NCBI RefSeq assembly: GCF_003696265.1
Contig: NZ_RFFH01000001.1
Span: forward strand, 620,001-684,000
Reading direction: 5' to 3'
Source of the DNA: Nocardia stercoris
GTDB taxonomy: Bacteria > Actinomycetota > Actinomycetes > Mycobacteriales > Mycobacteriaceae
DNA length: 64,000 bases
Shown here: positions 15,625 to 23,674 of the stretch, one piece after another
Layout of the letters: each line of letters opens with the position of its first letter
Numbering within the stretch: position 1 is the first letter of the stretch
Made by a program: the position numbers and the translations under genes
Notes under the pieces: model-generated
What the model saw: the letters and a program-made list of their open reading frames with translations, nothing else
Database searches by the model: none
What the model was told of the DNA's origin: nothing

Positions 15625-16500
15625 TCAGGGGAGTTCGGGGGAGTCGGCGGCGCGCCGGTTGCGGGCCTGCTCTTCGATGGCCTGCTCGTACGCGCCGCGC
15701 ACGTCGTGATCCACCTGGGTCAGCGCACGCCGGTCGCCGAGGATCCGGCGGCCCAGCCGCATCAGGGTCTCGGGGGTGACCGCCTGCAGCAGATCCCAGC
15801 CGGCGAGGTAGCCGGGGACCGGGATCTCGGCGCGGCGGTTGCGCACACTGTCGACGATGGCGCGGGCGACGTCCTCGGGGTCGACGGTCGGCATCCCGTG
15901 GCCGAGTGGCACTCCCGACGACAGTCGGGTACGCACCGCGCTGGGCAGGATAGCCGAAACGCTCACGCCGGTGTCGGCGTACTCGGCGCGCACGGCGCCG
16001 CTGAGGCCGACCGCGGCGAACTTGCTGGCGTTGTAGACCGCCATGCCGGGCACGACCAGCTTGCCGGCCATCGAGGCGACGTTGACGATGTGTCCGCGGC
16101 CGCGGGAGATCATGTGCGGCAACGCGATCCGCATGCCGTGCAGCGGGCCCCAGACGTTGACGTCGATGGTGGTGCGGCTGACGCCGTCGTCCTCGGCGAG
16201 GAAGTCGCCCAGTGGCATGACGCCGGCGTTGTTGACCAGGATGTCGAGCCGCCCGGCGGTACCGATGACGGTCTCGACGAAGGCGGTGAAGCTCGCGCGG
16301 TCGGTGACGTCGAGCGGCAGTCCCTGTGCGCCGGAACCGATCTCGGCGGCGGTGGCGGCCGCTGCGGTGGCGTCGAGATCGCCCAGGAAGACCGTGGCGC
16401 CCTGCGCGGCGAAGCGGATGGCGGTGGCGCGGCCGATGCCGCGGGCGCCGCCGGTCACCGCGACGACGGCGCCGTCGAGCGGGATGTTCGGATAGGGCAT
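15625..16500 (-). CDS. Short-chain dehydrogenase/reductase
   Basis: A 291-residue classical SDR. The NAD(P) site is TGGARGIG near residues 14-21, the structural motif is NNAGV, the catalytic Ser is in VNVASMAG, and the catalytic Tyr/Lys are in YNASK. An acidic residue after the second strand (LGDLDAT) suggests preference for NAD(H). It is the first gene of the SDR/monooxygenase operon, divergent from a TetR regulator across a near-perfect palindrome. ATG at 16500 is chosen by homology of the family N-terminus; the ribosome site is weak. It probably oxidises an alcohol to the ketone used by the next enzyme. Confidence 0.9.
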   Translation of the reverse strand: MPYPNIPLDGAVVAVTGGARGIGRATAIRFAAQGATVFLGDLDATAAAATAAEIGSGAQGLPLDVTDRASFTAFVETVIGTAGRLDILVNNAGVMPLGDFLAEDDGVSRTTIDVNVWGPLHGMRIALPHMISRGRGHIVNVASMAGKLVVPGMAVYNASKFAAVGLSGAVRAEYADTGVSVSAILPSAVRTRLSSGVPLGHGMPTVDPEDVARAIVDSVRNRRAEIPVPGYLAGWDLLQAVTPETLMRLGRRILGDRRALTQVDHDVRGAYEQAIEEQARNRRAADSPELP

Positions 16501-16525
16501 CGGAGGTTCCGTTCCAGTTTGAGAG

Positions 16526-16551
16526 ACCGTCGGTATTCGAATGCCAACGGT
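16526..16551. promoter_or_regulatory. Palindromic operator between SDR operon and TetR gene
   Basis: A 26-bp palindrome with arms ACCGT-C-GG-T-ATTC and the matching GAAT-G-CC-A-ACGGT; only two of thirteen pairs are broken. It lies 25 bp from the SDR start and 41 bp from the TetR start. A further pair GGTAT/ATACC spans 16567-16585. This is the expected position for autoregulation by the TetR protein. Confidence 0.8.
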
Positions 16552-16592
16552 ATGGTGAGTCCGTGGGTATGTCAATGCGATACCATGCGCAC

Positions 16593-17192
16593 ATGGCCCG
16601 ATTGACCCGCGCGGAAAGCCAGGCCCAGACCAGGGCGCAGCTGCTCGAGACGGCCCGGCAGCTGTTCTTCGCCGACGGCTACCACGCCACCACCCTGGAA
16701 AAGGTGGCCGACGCCGCCGGCTTCTCGAAGGGCGCGGTCTACTCGAACTTCCGCAACAAGGACGAGCTGTGCGCCGCGGTCCTGGACGAGGTCCGGGCCG
16801 AGAACATCGCCGAAGTCCTGGAGCTGACCGCCGCCGCCGACTCCGGCGACCGGCTGGACCTGTTCCGGGCCTGGGCGCAACGGGTCATCGGCGATCCGGG
16901 CTGGACCACCCTCGAAGCGGAGTTCGCTGCACACGCCCGCCGTGACGACGCGTTGCGCGGTGAATTGGCGGCCCGGATCGACGGGGTGGTCTCCATGCTG
17001 GTCGCGGGCGTCAGCACACTCGACGACGTGCAGCCACAGCTGCCCACGCGCGAGCTCGCCACCGTGGTGCTGGCGGCCGGCGTCGGCCTGGGCATGTTCC
17101 GCGCGATCGATCCGACCGTGCCGGTGGACGGCCTGGTCGACATTCTCGGGATGCTGATCGGCCGCCCGGCTCCCGCCCGGCCCGCGAGCTGA
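16593..17192 (+). CDS. TetR family transcriptional regulator
   Basis: A 199-residue TetR regulator. The helix-turn-helix covers about residues 12-58: ARQLFFADGYHATTLEKVADAAGFSKGAVYSNFRNKDEL. The C-terminal ligand domain is unassigned. ATG at 16593 is used; ATG codons at 16575 and 16569 in the same frame are alternatives, and the short spacer leaves some doubt. It is divergent from the SDR/monooxygenase operon with a palindrome between them, so it probably represses both until a ligand, perhaps a ketone or alcohol substrate, binds. Its stop is 6 bp from that of the convergent sensor-like gene. Confidence 0.9.
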   Translation: MARLTRAESQAQTRAQLLETARQLFFADGYHATTLEKVADAAGFSKGAVYSNFRNKDELCAAVLDEVRAENIAEVLELTAAADSGDRLDLFRAWAQRVIGDPGWTTLEAEFAAHARRDDALRGELAARIDGVVSMLVAGVSTLDDVQPQLPTRELATVVLAAGVGLGMFRAIDPTVPVDGLVDILGMLIGRPAPARPAS

Positions 17193-17198
17193 GCCGGC

Positions 17199-18272
17199 TC
17201 AGAAGTCGGTGACGACCTCGAACTCGGAACCATTGGCGACCGCGAGGTGAATGTGCTGGCGCGCCTGGGCGTGCCGGAACTCCACTGTGCCGCGCGGACC
17301 CGAATACGCGGTGCCGTCCAGCGCCGGTGCCATGGCCGGTGCGGTGAAGCTCCCGGTGCGTTCGATCATCGACGACAGCAATCGGATTCCCTCGTAACAG
17401 GATTCGGCCGGGCCGCCGATGACCGGCGCGAAACGGCCGTGCAGTGCCGTGTAGCGGGCATGCAGGTCGGCGGCGTCGGCGTCGCGTTGTGAGTCGAAGA
17501 ACCCGGCCGCGGACATCAGGCCGGTGGTGTTGGCGGCACCGGTGGCGAGGAGCATGTTCTCGTCCATGAGCGGGCTGAACCGCATCAGCGTCGTGTCCAG
17601 TCCGCGATGGGCGAAGGTGCGGTTGAACCGGACCGCGTCCTGGCCGAGCAGCAGCATGAGGACGGCCTGGCAGTCGGCCTGCGCGACCCGCTCGACCAGG
17701 GCGGTCACCGCGCCGCCGACCGGCACGAACGCGCCGCCGACGAGTTCCAGGCCCAGATCCCCGGCGAACTTCCGGACCTCGGTCATGGTGTCGCGGGGCC
17801 ACACGTAGTCGGAGCCGACGACGAACCATTTCCGGATCCCGGCGAAGTCGCGCATCCAGCGCATGGCCGGTTCCAGCTGGATCTGCGGGGTCTCGCCGGT
17901 GCAGTAGACGCCCGGGTGCGTTTCGCCGCCCTCGTACAGCGCCGTGTAGGCGTAGGGGATCCGGCCCGAGACCATCGGTGCGAGGGTGTTGCGGATATCG
18001 GAGGTGTGCCAGCCGCTGATCGCGTCGATCGCGCCGGCCGCCATCAGTTCCTCGATCCGTCGCGCCACCGTGGTGGGTCCGGCGGCGCCGTCGACGATCT
18101 CGATCTCGACCTCGCGGCCCAGGATGCCGCCCGCGGTGTTGAGTTCGCGCGCGGCCAGCTCGGCGACCGCCTCGCACGACGGGCCGATGATGCCTGCGGG
18201 CCCCTGCTGCGGGACCACGAGTGCCAGGCGCCAGACATCGTTCCGGGCGGGCAGGGCGAGGGTGCTGGTCAT
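17199..18272 (-). CDS. Cytosolic periplasmic-binding-fold protein (AmiC/UrtA-like)
   Basis: A 357-residue type-I periplasmic-binding fold. The pattern PQQGPAGIIGPSCEAVAELAARELNTAGGILGREVEI and the later SGWHTSDIRNTLAPMVSGRIPY match the family of urea/amide ABC binding proteins (UrtA) and the amide sensor AmiC. No signal peptide or lipobox is present, and no ABC permease or ATPase lies nearby. It is therefore more likely a cytosolic amide or urea sensor, like AmiC, than a transporter subunit. AmiC normally controls the antiterminator AmiR, and no amiR-like gene is in view. It is transcribed alone, convergent with a TetR gene. Confidence 0.8.
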   Translation of the reverse strand: MTSTLALPARNDVWRLALVVPQQGPAGIIGPSCEAVAELAARELNTAGGILGREVEIEIVDGAAGPTTVARRIEELMAAGAIDAISGWHTSDIRNTLAPMVSGRIPYAYTALYEGGETHPGVYCTGETPQIQLEPAMRWMRDFAGIRKWFVVGSDYVWPRDTMTEVRKFAGDLGLELVGGAFVPVGGAVTALVERVAQADCQAVLMLLLGQDAVRFNRTFAHRGLDTTLMRFSPLMDENMLLATGAANTTGLMSAAGFFDSQRDADAADLHARYTALHGRFAPVIGGPAESCYEGIRLLSSMIERTGSFTAPAMAPALDGTAYSGPRGTVEFRHAQARQHIHLAVANGSEFEVVTDF

Positions 18273-18670
18273 GGGGACTCCTCGAAAGTCGACTGCACGC
18301 GCGTGAGCGCGTACCCAGTCATTGGATTATCGAGGGAGGTCCTGGCTCGTGCAACCGATCAGCTATCTGCTCACTATTCGGTGGGAGGTGATCGGAGGAG
18401 TGGTGGCATACGGGTGTCACCGGAATCATTTCCGATCGAGAATAGTTTTCGGGCGGGTTGAGTCTGGCTAATATCGGCAGGTCAGTTAGGTATTTTTGGA
18501 TCGTTTTCCGTTGTCAGTAGGGAAATCTCCGCCCGGATGCGGGGTCGCAGACGGGCTCTGGATGCGCGGTTCCGGCAGGCACGGCCGTGACCGGAGCCAG
18601 TGGGATATGTCTCCAGCTGCCCGGCCTCAGTTAATTCGAATTCGTAGCATCTTTACAGCAAATTAACGGG
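18273..18670. other. Intergenic region between sensor-like gene and acyl-CoA dehydrogenase
   Basis: Nearly 400 bp with lower GC content than its surroundings, including an AT-rich stretch around 18440-18510. It must hold the promoter of the AmiC-like gene. No gene, RNA or clear hairpin was seen. Confidence 0.5.
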
Positions 18671-20464
18671 TCACAGGCAAGCGTCGTCGAGATCGAGCGT
18701 CGTTCGGTCCAGGGAATCCAGCACATCGAACCGGTATCCGGTCGCGGGCAGTTCGAAACGGAAGAAATAGCGGGCCGCCGCGCGCTTACCGTCGTGGAAC
18801 GGGGTCTGCTTGCCGTGCGCGGCCAGCTCGAGTTCCAGCCAGATCCAGGCCAGCACGATATGCCCGGCGGCCTCCAGGTAGAGCGCGGAATTGGCCAGCG
18901 CCAGCCGCGGATCGCCGGTGCCCCACAGCCGCGCGGTCGTCGCCGCGAGGCGCTCGGCGGCCGCGGCCAGCAGGTCCGCGTGAGCGGCGAGCTCGGCGTC
19001 GCCGGTGGCCCGCGCGGCGGTCACCGTCGCGTCGATCGTCGCCACCAGGGTGGCCAGCGCGGCACCGTTCTCCGCCACCACCGCGCGGCCCAGCAGATCC
19101 ATGCTCTGGATGCCGTGGGTGCCCTCGTGGATCGGGTTCAGGCGGTTGTCGCGATAGTGCTGTTCGACGTCGTAGTCGCGGGTGTATCCGGCGCCGCCGA
19201 GGATCTGGATGGCGAGATCGTTACCGATCAGGCACCACTGGCTGGGCCAGCTCTTGGCGATCGGGACCAGCACCCGCAGCAGCCGGTCCGCGCGCTGCCG
19301 CTCGGGCTCGGTATCGATGCTGTGCTGGTCGTCGATCAGCCGGGAGCAGTACAGCTGAAGTGCCAGCGCGCCTTCGGCATACGACTTCTGGGCGAGCAGC
19401 ATCCGCCGCACGTCCGGGTGCTCGACGATCGGCACCTCCGGCCCGGATTTGTCGCCGGCCGCCCGGCCTTGGGGCCGATTACGCGCGTAGGCAAGGGATT
19501 TCAGGTACCCGGTGTAGCCGAGCGAGGTGGCGATCAGGCCGATCCCCAGCCGCGCCTCGTTCATCATGTGGAACATGCAGGCCAGACCGCGGTTCTCCGT
19601 TCCGACCAGATAGCCGACCGCACCGGCGGCCCCGCCCGGAGTGAACGCGCCGTCGCCGAAAACCGGTGCGGTATTGACGGTTCCACGCCAGCCCATCTTG
19701 TGGTTGATCCCGGCCAGCACCACGTCGTTGCGCTCGCCCACGCCGCCGTCGGCGGCGGGCAGGAACTTGGGCACGACGAACAGCGAGATGCCCCGGGTGC
19801 CCGCGGGCGCGCCCGGGATCCGGGCCAGCACGAGGTGCACGATGTTCTCGCTGATGTCCTGGTCGCCGCCGGAGATCCACATCTTGCGCCCGAACAGCCG
19901 GTAACTGCCGTCCGCCTGCGGTACCGCGCGGGTGGTGATCCCGGCCAGATCGGAACCAGCCTGCGGCTCCGACAGCGCCATGGTGCCGAACCAGCGGCCC
20001 TCGACCTGCGGCCGCACGTAGGTGTCGATCTGTTCGGGAGTGCCGTGGGCGGCGAGCAGATTCGCATTGCCCATGGTGAGCATGAGGTAGGAGGTGGTGG
20101 CCGCGTTGGCGGCGTAGAACCAGCTCAGGCAGGCGTTGTAGACCGTCTGCGGCAGCTGGGCGCCGCCGAGGCTCTCGTCCATGGGGGCGCCGATCAGCCC
20201 CGCGTCGCGGAAGGCCGCCAGCGCCCGGCCCACCGCGGGCAGCGTGTGCACCTGCTCGCCGTCGAAAGTCGGCTCGTGCAGGTCGCTTTCGCGATTGTGC
20301 GGGGCGAAGTACTGGGTCGCGAGCTGCTCGCTGAGTTCGAGCAGCTGATCGAAGGTCTCGCGGCTGTGTTCCCGGAACCGTTCGCGCTCGGTCAGGGCCG
20401 AGACGTCGAGCCATTCGTGGAGCAGGAACTCGATATCGCGCGCGGACATGATCTGCGATTCCAT
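18671..20464 (-). CDS. Acyl-CoA dehydrogenase, long form with C-terminal domain
   Basis: A 597-residue flavoprotein of the long acyl-CoA dehydrogenase type. The N-terminal MSARDIEFLLHEWLDV block is typical of this subgroup. Substrate/FAD motifs include MALSEPQAGSDLAG and the loop WISGGDQD. The catalytic-base region corresponds to the NPIHEGTHGIQSMDLLGR segment. The last 150 residues form the extra C-terminal domain. ATG at 20464 has GAGG 8 nt upstream; ATG at 20449 is an alternative. It follows a TetR gene by 37 bp on the same strand, so the regulator and enzyme are probably co-transcribed. It should oxidise a fatty acyl-CoA; chain length is unknown. Confidence 0.9.
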   Translation of the reverse strand: MESQIMSARDIEFLLHEWLDVSALTERERFREHSRETFDQLLELSEQLATQYFAPHNRESDLHEPTFDGEQVHTLPAVGRALAAFRDAGLIGAPMDESLGGAQLPQTVYNACLSWFYAANAATTSYLMLTMGNANLLAAHGTPEQIDTYVRPQVEGRWFGTMALSEPQAGSDLAGITTRAVPQADGSYRLFGRKMWISGGDQDISENIVHLVLARIPGAPAGTRGISLFVVPKFLPAADGGVGERNDVVLAGINHKMGWRGTVNTAPVFGDGAFTPGGAAGAVGYLVGTENRGLACMFHMMNEARLGIGLIATSLGYTGYLKSLAYARNRPQGRAAGDKSGPEVPIVEHPDVRRMLLAQKSYAEGALALQLYCSRLIDDQHSIDTEPERQRADRLLRVLVPIAKSWPSQWCLIGNDLAIQILGGAGYTRDYDVEQHYRDNRLNPIHEGTHGIQSMDLLGRAVVAENGAALATLVATIDATVTAARATGDAELAAHADLLAAAAERLAATTARLWGTGDPRLALANSALYLEAAGHIVLAWIWLELELAAHGKQTPFHDGKRAAARYFFRFELPATGYRFDVLDSLDRTTLDLDDACL

Positions 20465-20501
20465 GCGTCCATCCTCGTGACCGCCGCAACCGGGCGCAAC
20501 G

Positions 20502-21074
20502 TTATGCCGGTACCCGCAGACCCTCGAACATCACGGACCGGAGTCGGTCGGCCGACTCCGGCGAGTGCTCGCAGCTCGCGCCGATGCCGTTGGCCAGCCG
20601 GAGCAGGTCGAGCGGTTCCAAGTCGTCGCGGATCTCGCCGGCGGCGACCGCGCGGTTCATCAGCGATCCGCCGGCCTCGACGAGCAGCTTGCGGCACAGG
20701 GTGAAGGTCTCGGAGGTCGGATCGATGGCCGCCTTGAGGGCGAGCGCCAGGCTGCGTTGGTGCAGGTAGAAGTTCGAGACCTCGGTCAGCCAGCGGCGGA
20801 CGGCCTGCCCGGGGGTGTCGGAGTCCGCCTCGAACTCCGCGGCCAGGCCGGCCAGGGTCTCGATGCTGGACCGGTAGACCGCCTCGATCAGCGTGTCCCG
20901 ATTCGGGAAGTGGCGGTACAGGGTTCCGGGCCCGACCCCGGCGCGCCGGGCGATCTCGTCGAGCGGCGCGTCGATGCCGTCGGTGCCGAACACCTCGCGG
21001 GCGCAGGTCAGCAGCCGCTCGCGATTGCGGCGGGCATCGGCGCGCATCGGCCGGTCCGGCGTCGGTTCGTCCAC
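20502..21074 (-). CDS. TetR family transcriptional regulator
   Basis: A 190-residue TetR protein. The helix-turn-helix is in CAREVFGTDGIDAPLDEIARRAGVGPGTLYRHFPNRDTL. The C-terminal half matches the TetR_C type seen beside exporters (LRLANGIGASCEHSPE). It is divergent from a DHA2 exporter and upstream of an acyl-CoA dehydrogenase. Two palindromes sharing CGGAGA-3 nt-TCTCCG occupy the intergenic space, one beside each promoter, which fits autoregulation plus repression of the exporter. Confidence 0.92.
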   Translation of the reverse strand: MDEPTPDRPMRADARRNRERLLTCAREVFGTDGIDAPLDEIARRAGVGPGTLYRHFPNRDTLIEAVYRSSIETLAGLAAEFEADSDTPGQAVRRWLTEVSNFYLHQRSLALALKAAIDPTSETFTLCRKLLVEAGGSLMNRAVAAGEIRDDLEPLDLLRLANGIGASCEHSPESADRLRSVMFEGLRVPA

Positions 21075-21117
21075 GGCGGTCCTTGTCTACGTCACCCCGA
21101 TACGTTCGGGCTGGAAA

Positions 21118-21132
21118 CGGAGAGACTCTCCG
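21118..21132. promoter_or_regulatory. TetR operator 1 (15-bp perfect palindrome)
   Basis: CGGAGAGACTCTCCG is a perfect palindrome around a central A, 44 bp upstream of the TetR start. It shares CGGAGA-3 nt-TCTCCG with operator 2. Confidence 0.85.
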
Positions 21133-21180
21133 AATAGACTTGCGGAATCGGAGGGTCTGTCCATATGCTAACTCCATCCT

Positions 21181-21201
21181 AAACGGAGATAGTCTCCGTT
21201 T
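21181..21201. promoter_or_regulatory. TetR operator 2 (21-bp perfect palindrome)
   Basis: Arms AAACGGAGA and TCTCCGTTT are separated by TAG. The site ends 22 bp before the TTG start of the exporter gene, so binding would block its translation-start region or promoter. Confidence 0.88.
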
Positions 21202-21223
21202 AGTGCCCCGGACGGAGATCCTC

Positions 21224-22636
21224 TTGACCACCACCGTGCTCGAACCGGAGCGCCGGGTCCGCCCACGTTCCGAACTCGTCCTGATCACGCTGCTGACCTG
21301 CCAATTGATGATCGTGCTCGACGTGACCGTCATGAATGTGGCGCTGCCGCGCATCCGCACCGATCTGCACTTCACCCCCACCGGGCTGTCCTGGGTCATG
21401 GACGCCTACACCCTCACCTTCGGCGGCCTGCTGCTGCTGGGCGGCCGCGCCGGCGACCTGTTCGGCCGCCGCCGGCTGTTCCTGGCCGGCATCGGCCTGT
21501 TCACCCTCGCCTCGCTCGCCGGCGGCCTCGCACCCACCGCGGGCTGGCTGCTCGCCTCCCGGGTCGCGCAGGGAATCGGCGGCGCCATGGCCGGACCCAA
21601 CACCCTGGCCCTGCTCACCACCACCTTCAGTGAACCCGCCCGCCGCATCCGCGTCCTGGCCCTGTTCTCCGGAATGTCCAGTGCCGGTTTCGCGATCGGC
21701 CTGATCGTCGGCGGCCTGCTCACCGAGTGGTTCGGCTGGCGCTCGGTGATGTTCATCAACGTGCCGTTCGGTGTGGCCATCGCACTGCTCGGCATGGCGG
21801 TGCTGCCCGAGGCGCCCCGGCGCGCCGCCCGGCTCGACCTGCCGGGCGCGGTGACCGCGACCGCGGGTGTGGCAACCCTGGTATACGGCTTCATCAGCGC
21901 GGCCGCCGACGGCTGGGGCAACACCACCACGATCAGCGCGCTGCTGGCAGGCGGCGTGCTGCTGTCGGCGTTCGTCGCGCTCGAACTGCGCCACGAACAG
22001 CCGCTGCTGCCACTGCACCTGTTCACCGACCGCACCCGGGCCGCCGCCTACGCGAATATGTTCCTGGGCCCCATGGCCGGTATGTCGATGTTCTTCTTCG
22101 TCACCGAGTATCTGCAGGAAGTGCGCAAGATGAGCGCGCTGGCAACCGGATTCGCGTTCCTGCCCACCGCGATCCTGATGTTCGCCATGATCCGGCTGGT
22201 GCCGCGGCTGCTGCCCCGCCTGGGCCCCAAGCCGCTCGCCCTCACCGGGACCCTGTCGATGGCAGCCGGTTTGGCGCTCCTCACGCGCCTGACCGACCAC
22301 AGCGGCTACTTCCCGCTGTTGTTCGTGGCCATGCTGTTTCTGGGTTGCGGTATCGGACTTGCCTTCTCGCCGCTGAACGTGATCATCATGTCGACCGTCG
22401 AACCGGCCGAGGCCGGTGCCGCCGGTGGCGCCCTGCAGACCGTCCAGCAGGTCGGTGCGGCACTGGGGCTGGCGATTCTGGTCACCGTGTTCGGCACCGC
22501 CACCCGCGGTGCCACCGGATCGCCGGCCCACATCCTGGTCGGCGGGATCACCACCGCGTTCGGTGCGGCGGTCGTGATCGCGGTACTCACCGTCCTGGTC
22601 GCGCTCACCTTCCCGGGCCGGCGGCAGACCCGCTGA
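21224..22636 (+). CDS. DHA2-type MFS multidrug exporter
   Basis: A 470-residue proton-driven exporter of the EmrB/QacA (14-helix) group. Helix 1 has the motif LDVTVMNVALP, followed by LSWVMDAYTLTFGGLLLLGGRAGDLFGRRR-type sequence (motif A). Helix 5 carries the antiporter motif (SRVAQGIGGAMAGP). TTG at 21224 is chosen because CGGAGA is about 8 nt upstream; GTG at 21236 is an alternative, and the longer frame would run through the operator. It is divergent from its probable TetR repressor. Induction by a ligand of that repressor is expected, but the substrate is unknown. Confidence 0.92.
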   Translation: MTTTVLEPERRVRPRSELVLITLLTCQLMIVLDVTVMNVALPRIRTDLHFTPTGLSWVMDAYTLTFGGLLLLGGRAGDLFGRRRLFLAGIGLFTLASLAGGLAPTAGWLLASRVAQGIGGAMAGPNTLALLTTTFSEPARRIRVLALFSGMSSAGFAIGLIVGGLLTEWFGWRSVMFINVPFGVAIALLGMAVLPEAPRRAARLDLPGAVTATAGVATLVYGFISAAADGWGNTTTISALLAGGVLLSAFVALELRHEQPLLPLHLFTDRTRAAAYANMFLGPMAGMSMFFFVTEYLQEVRKMSALATGFAFLPTAILMFAMIRLVPRLLPRLGPKPLALTGTLSMAAGLALLTRLTDHSGYFPLLFVAMLFLGCGIGLAFSPLNVIIMSTVEPAEAGAAGGALQTVQQVGAALGLAILVTVFGTATRGATGSPAHILVGGITTAFGAAVVIAVLTVLVALTFPGRRQTR

Positions 22637-22649
22637 CCCACGCGGACAA

Positions 22650-22689
22650 CCACTTCGGCCGCGGTCCGCACGGACCGCGGCCGAAGTGG
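22650..22689 (+). terminator. Terminator of the MFS gene
   Basis: A perfect 19-bp stem (arm CCACTTCGGCCGCGGTCCG) with a 2-nt spacer, starting 14 nt after the exporter stop. There is no T run, so it may act as a strong hairpin without a classic tail. Confidence 0.75.
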
Positions 22690-22845
22690 TCGTGCGGGCG
22701 AAATGCGGTATCGGGTTTGGGGTGTGGCGCCGCAGCACCTACCATCGTCGCGTCGGTCGAGATCGGCACGCAGAGCGAACTTGTCGGTGCTGTGCGGCAT
22801 GCTCTTGGCACGCAGAAATCCACGAGCATGCCCCCGGAGTGCACC

Positions 22846-23631
22846 ATGTCGTCCCGCCGAACCACCCTGCAGTCGTTGTCCGACATCGAGATCGAGCAGA
22901 TCGCCACCGAGATCGCGGGTGGTCGTCCGCCGATGGTCTGGTTCACCGCGGCGGCGGTCGGCATCCCGGAAGGCCGCTCCGGCAAGGTGATTGCCCTCGG
23001 TGACCCGGCCGAGGGAGATTTCCTGCAGGTTCGCCCCACGGGTTCGAAGGACGTGCTGTCCTTCGGTCCCACCGAAGTGACGTTGATCAAGCCGGCGCGC
23101 GCCGCCGCCCCGGCGAAACCCGCGGCCAAGGCACAGCCCGCCGCCGCGCGCTCGGGCGGCACCGCCGCCACCGATCCGGATATCGCCTCCAGGAAGGACA
23201 ACGCTGTGACTCAGCCGTCGACCGTCGTCAGCCCGGCCCCCGTGAGTTCCCCGTCGGTGAGTTCGTCGCTGCCGGCCGACCCGGCGCCCGGCGCCGAGGC
23301 CAAGCCGGCGGCCAAGCCCGCCGGGCAACGGGCCGCCAAGGCCCCGGCGTCGGGGGCGCGCAAGGTCCGCACCGTCGAGGTCATGGTCACCCTGTCCGGC
23401 ACCGCCGACGGCGAGTGGACCGTCGACGTGGTGAACGGCAAGAAGCGCTCGGTCAAGGGGCTCGTCGTGTCCGGTTCGACGGCCGCCCAGGTGGCCGCCC
23501 TGCTGCACCCCGAGGTCGCCGAGGTCGTCGATTCGGTGCTGGAGTCGGTGCGTTCGTCGCAGCGGGCCCGGGTCGAGGCACTGCAGGCCGAACTCGAGAA
23601 CGCCCGCCGCCTGCTCGACGACCTGTCCTGA
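22846..23631 (+). CDS. Conserved actinobacterial protein, Ala/Pro-rich linker (DUF6319-like)
   Basis: A 261-residue protein in two folded parts. Residues 1-85 (LSDIEIEQIATEIAGG, MVWFTAAAVGIPEGRSGKVIALGDPAEGDF) form a small conserved domain. Residues 85-175 are Ala/Pro/Ser/Lys-rich and probably disordered. Residues 175-261 (VEVMVTLSGTADGEWTVDVVNGKK...VAALLHPEVAEVVDSVLESVRSSQRARVEALQAELENAR) end in a coiled-coil-like helix. I believe this belongs to a mycolata family listed as DUF6319, but that is from memory. The basic linker suggests nucleic-acid or ribosome contact. ATG at 22846 has GGAG 6 nt upstream. Function is unknown. Confidence 0.75.
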   Translation: MSSRRTTLQSLSDIEIEQIATEIAGGRPPMVWFTAAAVGIPEGRSGKVIALGDPAEGDFLQVRPTGSKDVLSFGPTEVTLIKPARAAAPAKPAAKAQPAAARSGGTAATDPDIASRKDNAVTQPSTVVSPAPVSSPSVSSSLPADPAPGAEAKPAAKPAGQRAAKAPASGARKVRTVEVMVTLSGTADGEWTVDVVNGKKRSVKGLVVSGSTAAQVAALLHPEVAEVVDSVLESVRSSQRARVEALQAELENARRLLDDLS

Positions 23632-23636
23632 ACCAC

Positions 23637-23667
23637 GAAGCGCCCGGCCGCTACGGCCGGGCGCTTC
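23637..23667. terminator. Bidirectional terminator
   Basis: A perfect 14-bp stem (arm GAAGCGCCCGGCCG) with loop CTA lies between two convergent genes, 5 nt and 7 nt from their stops. It can end both transcripts. Confidence 0.88.
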
Positions 23668-23674
23668 ATATGGT

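Noticed and set aside
22846..23631. Histone-like protein because of the Lys/Ala/Pro-rich middle
   Set aside because: The flanking domains do not match histone-like or HU families; the basic segment appears to be a linker.
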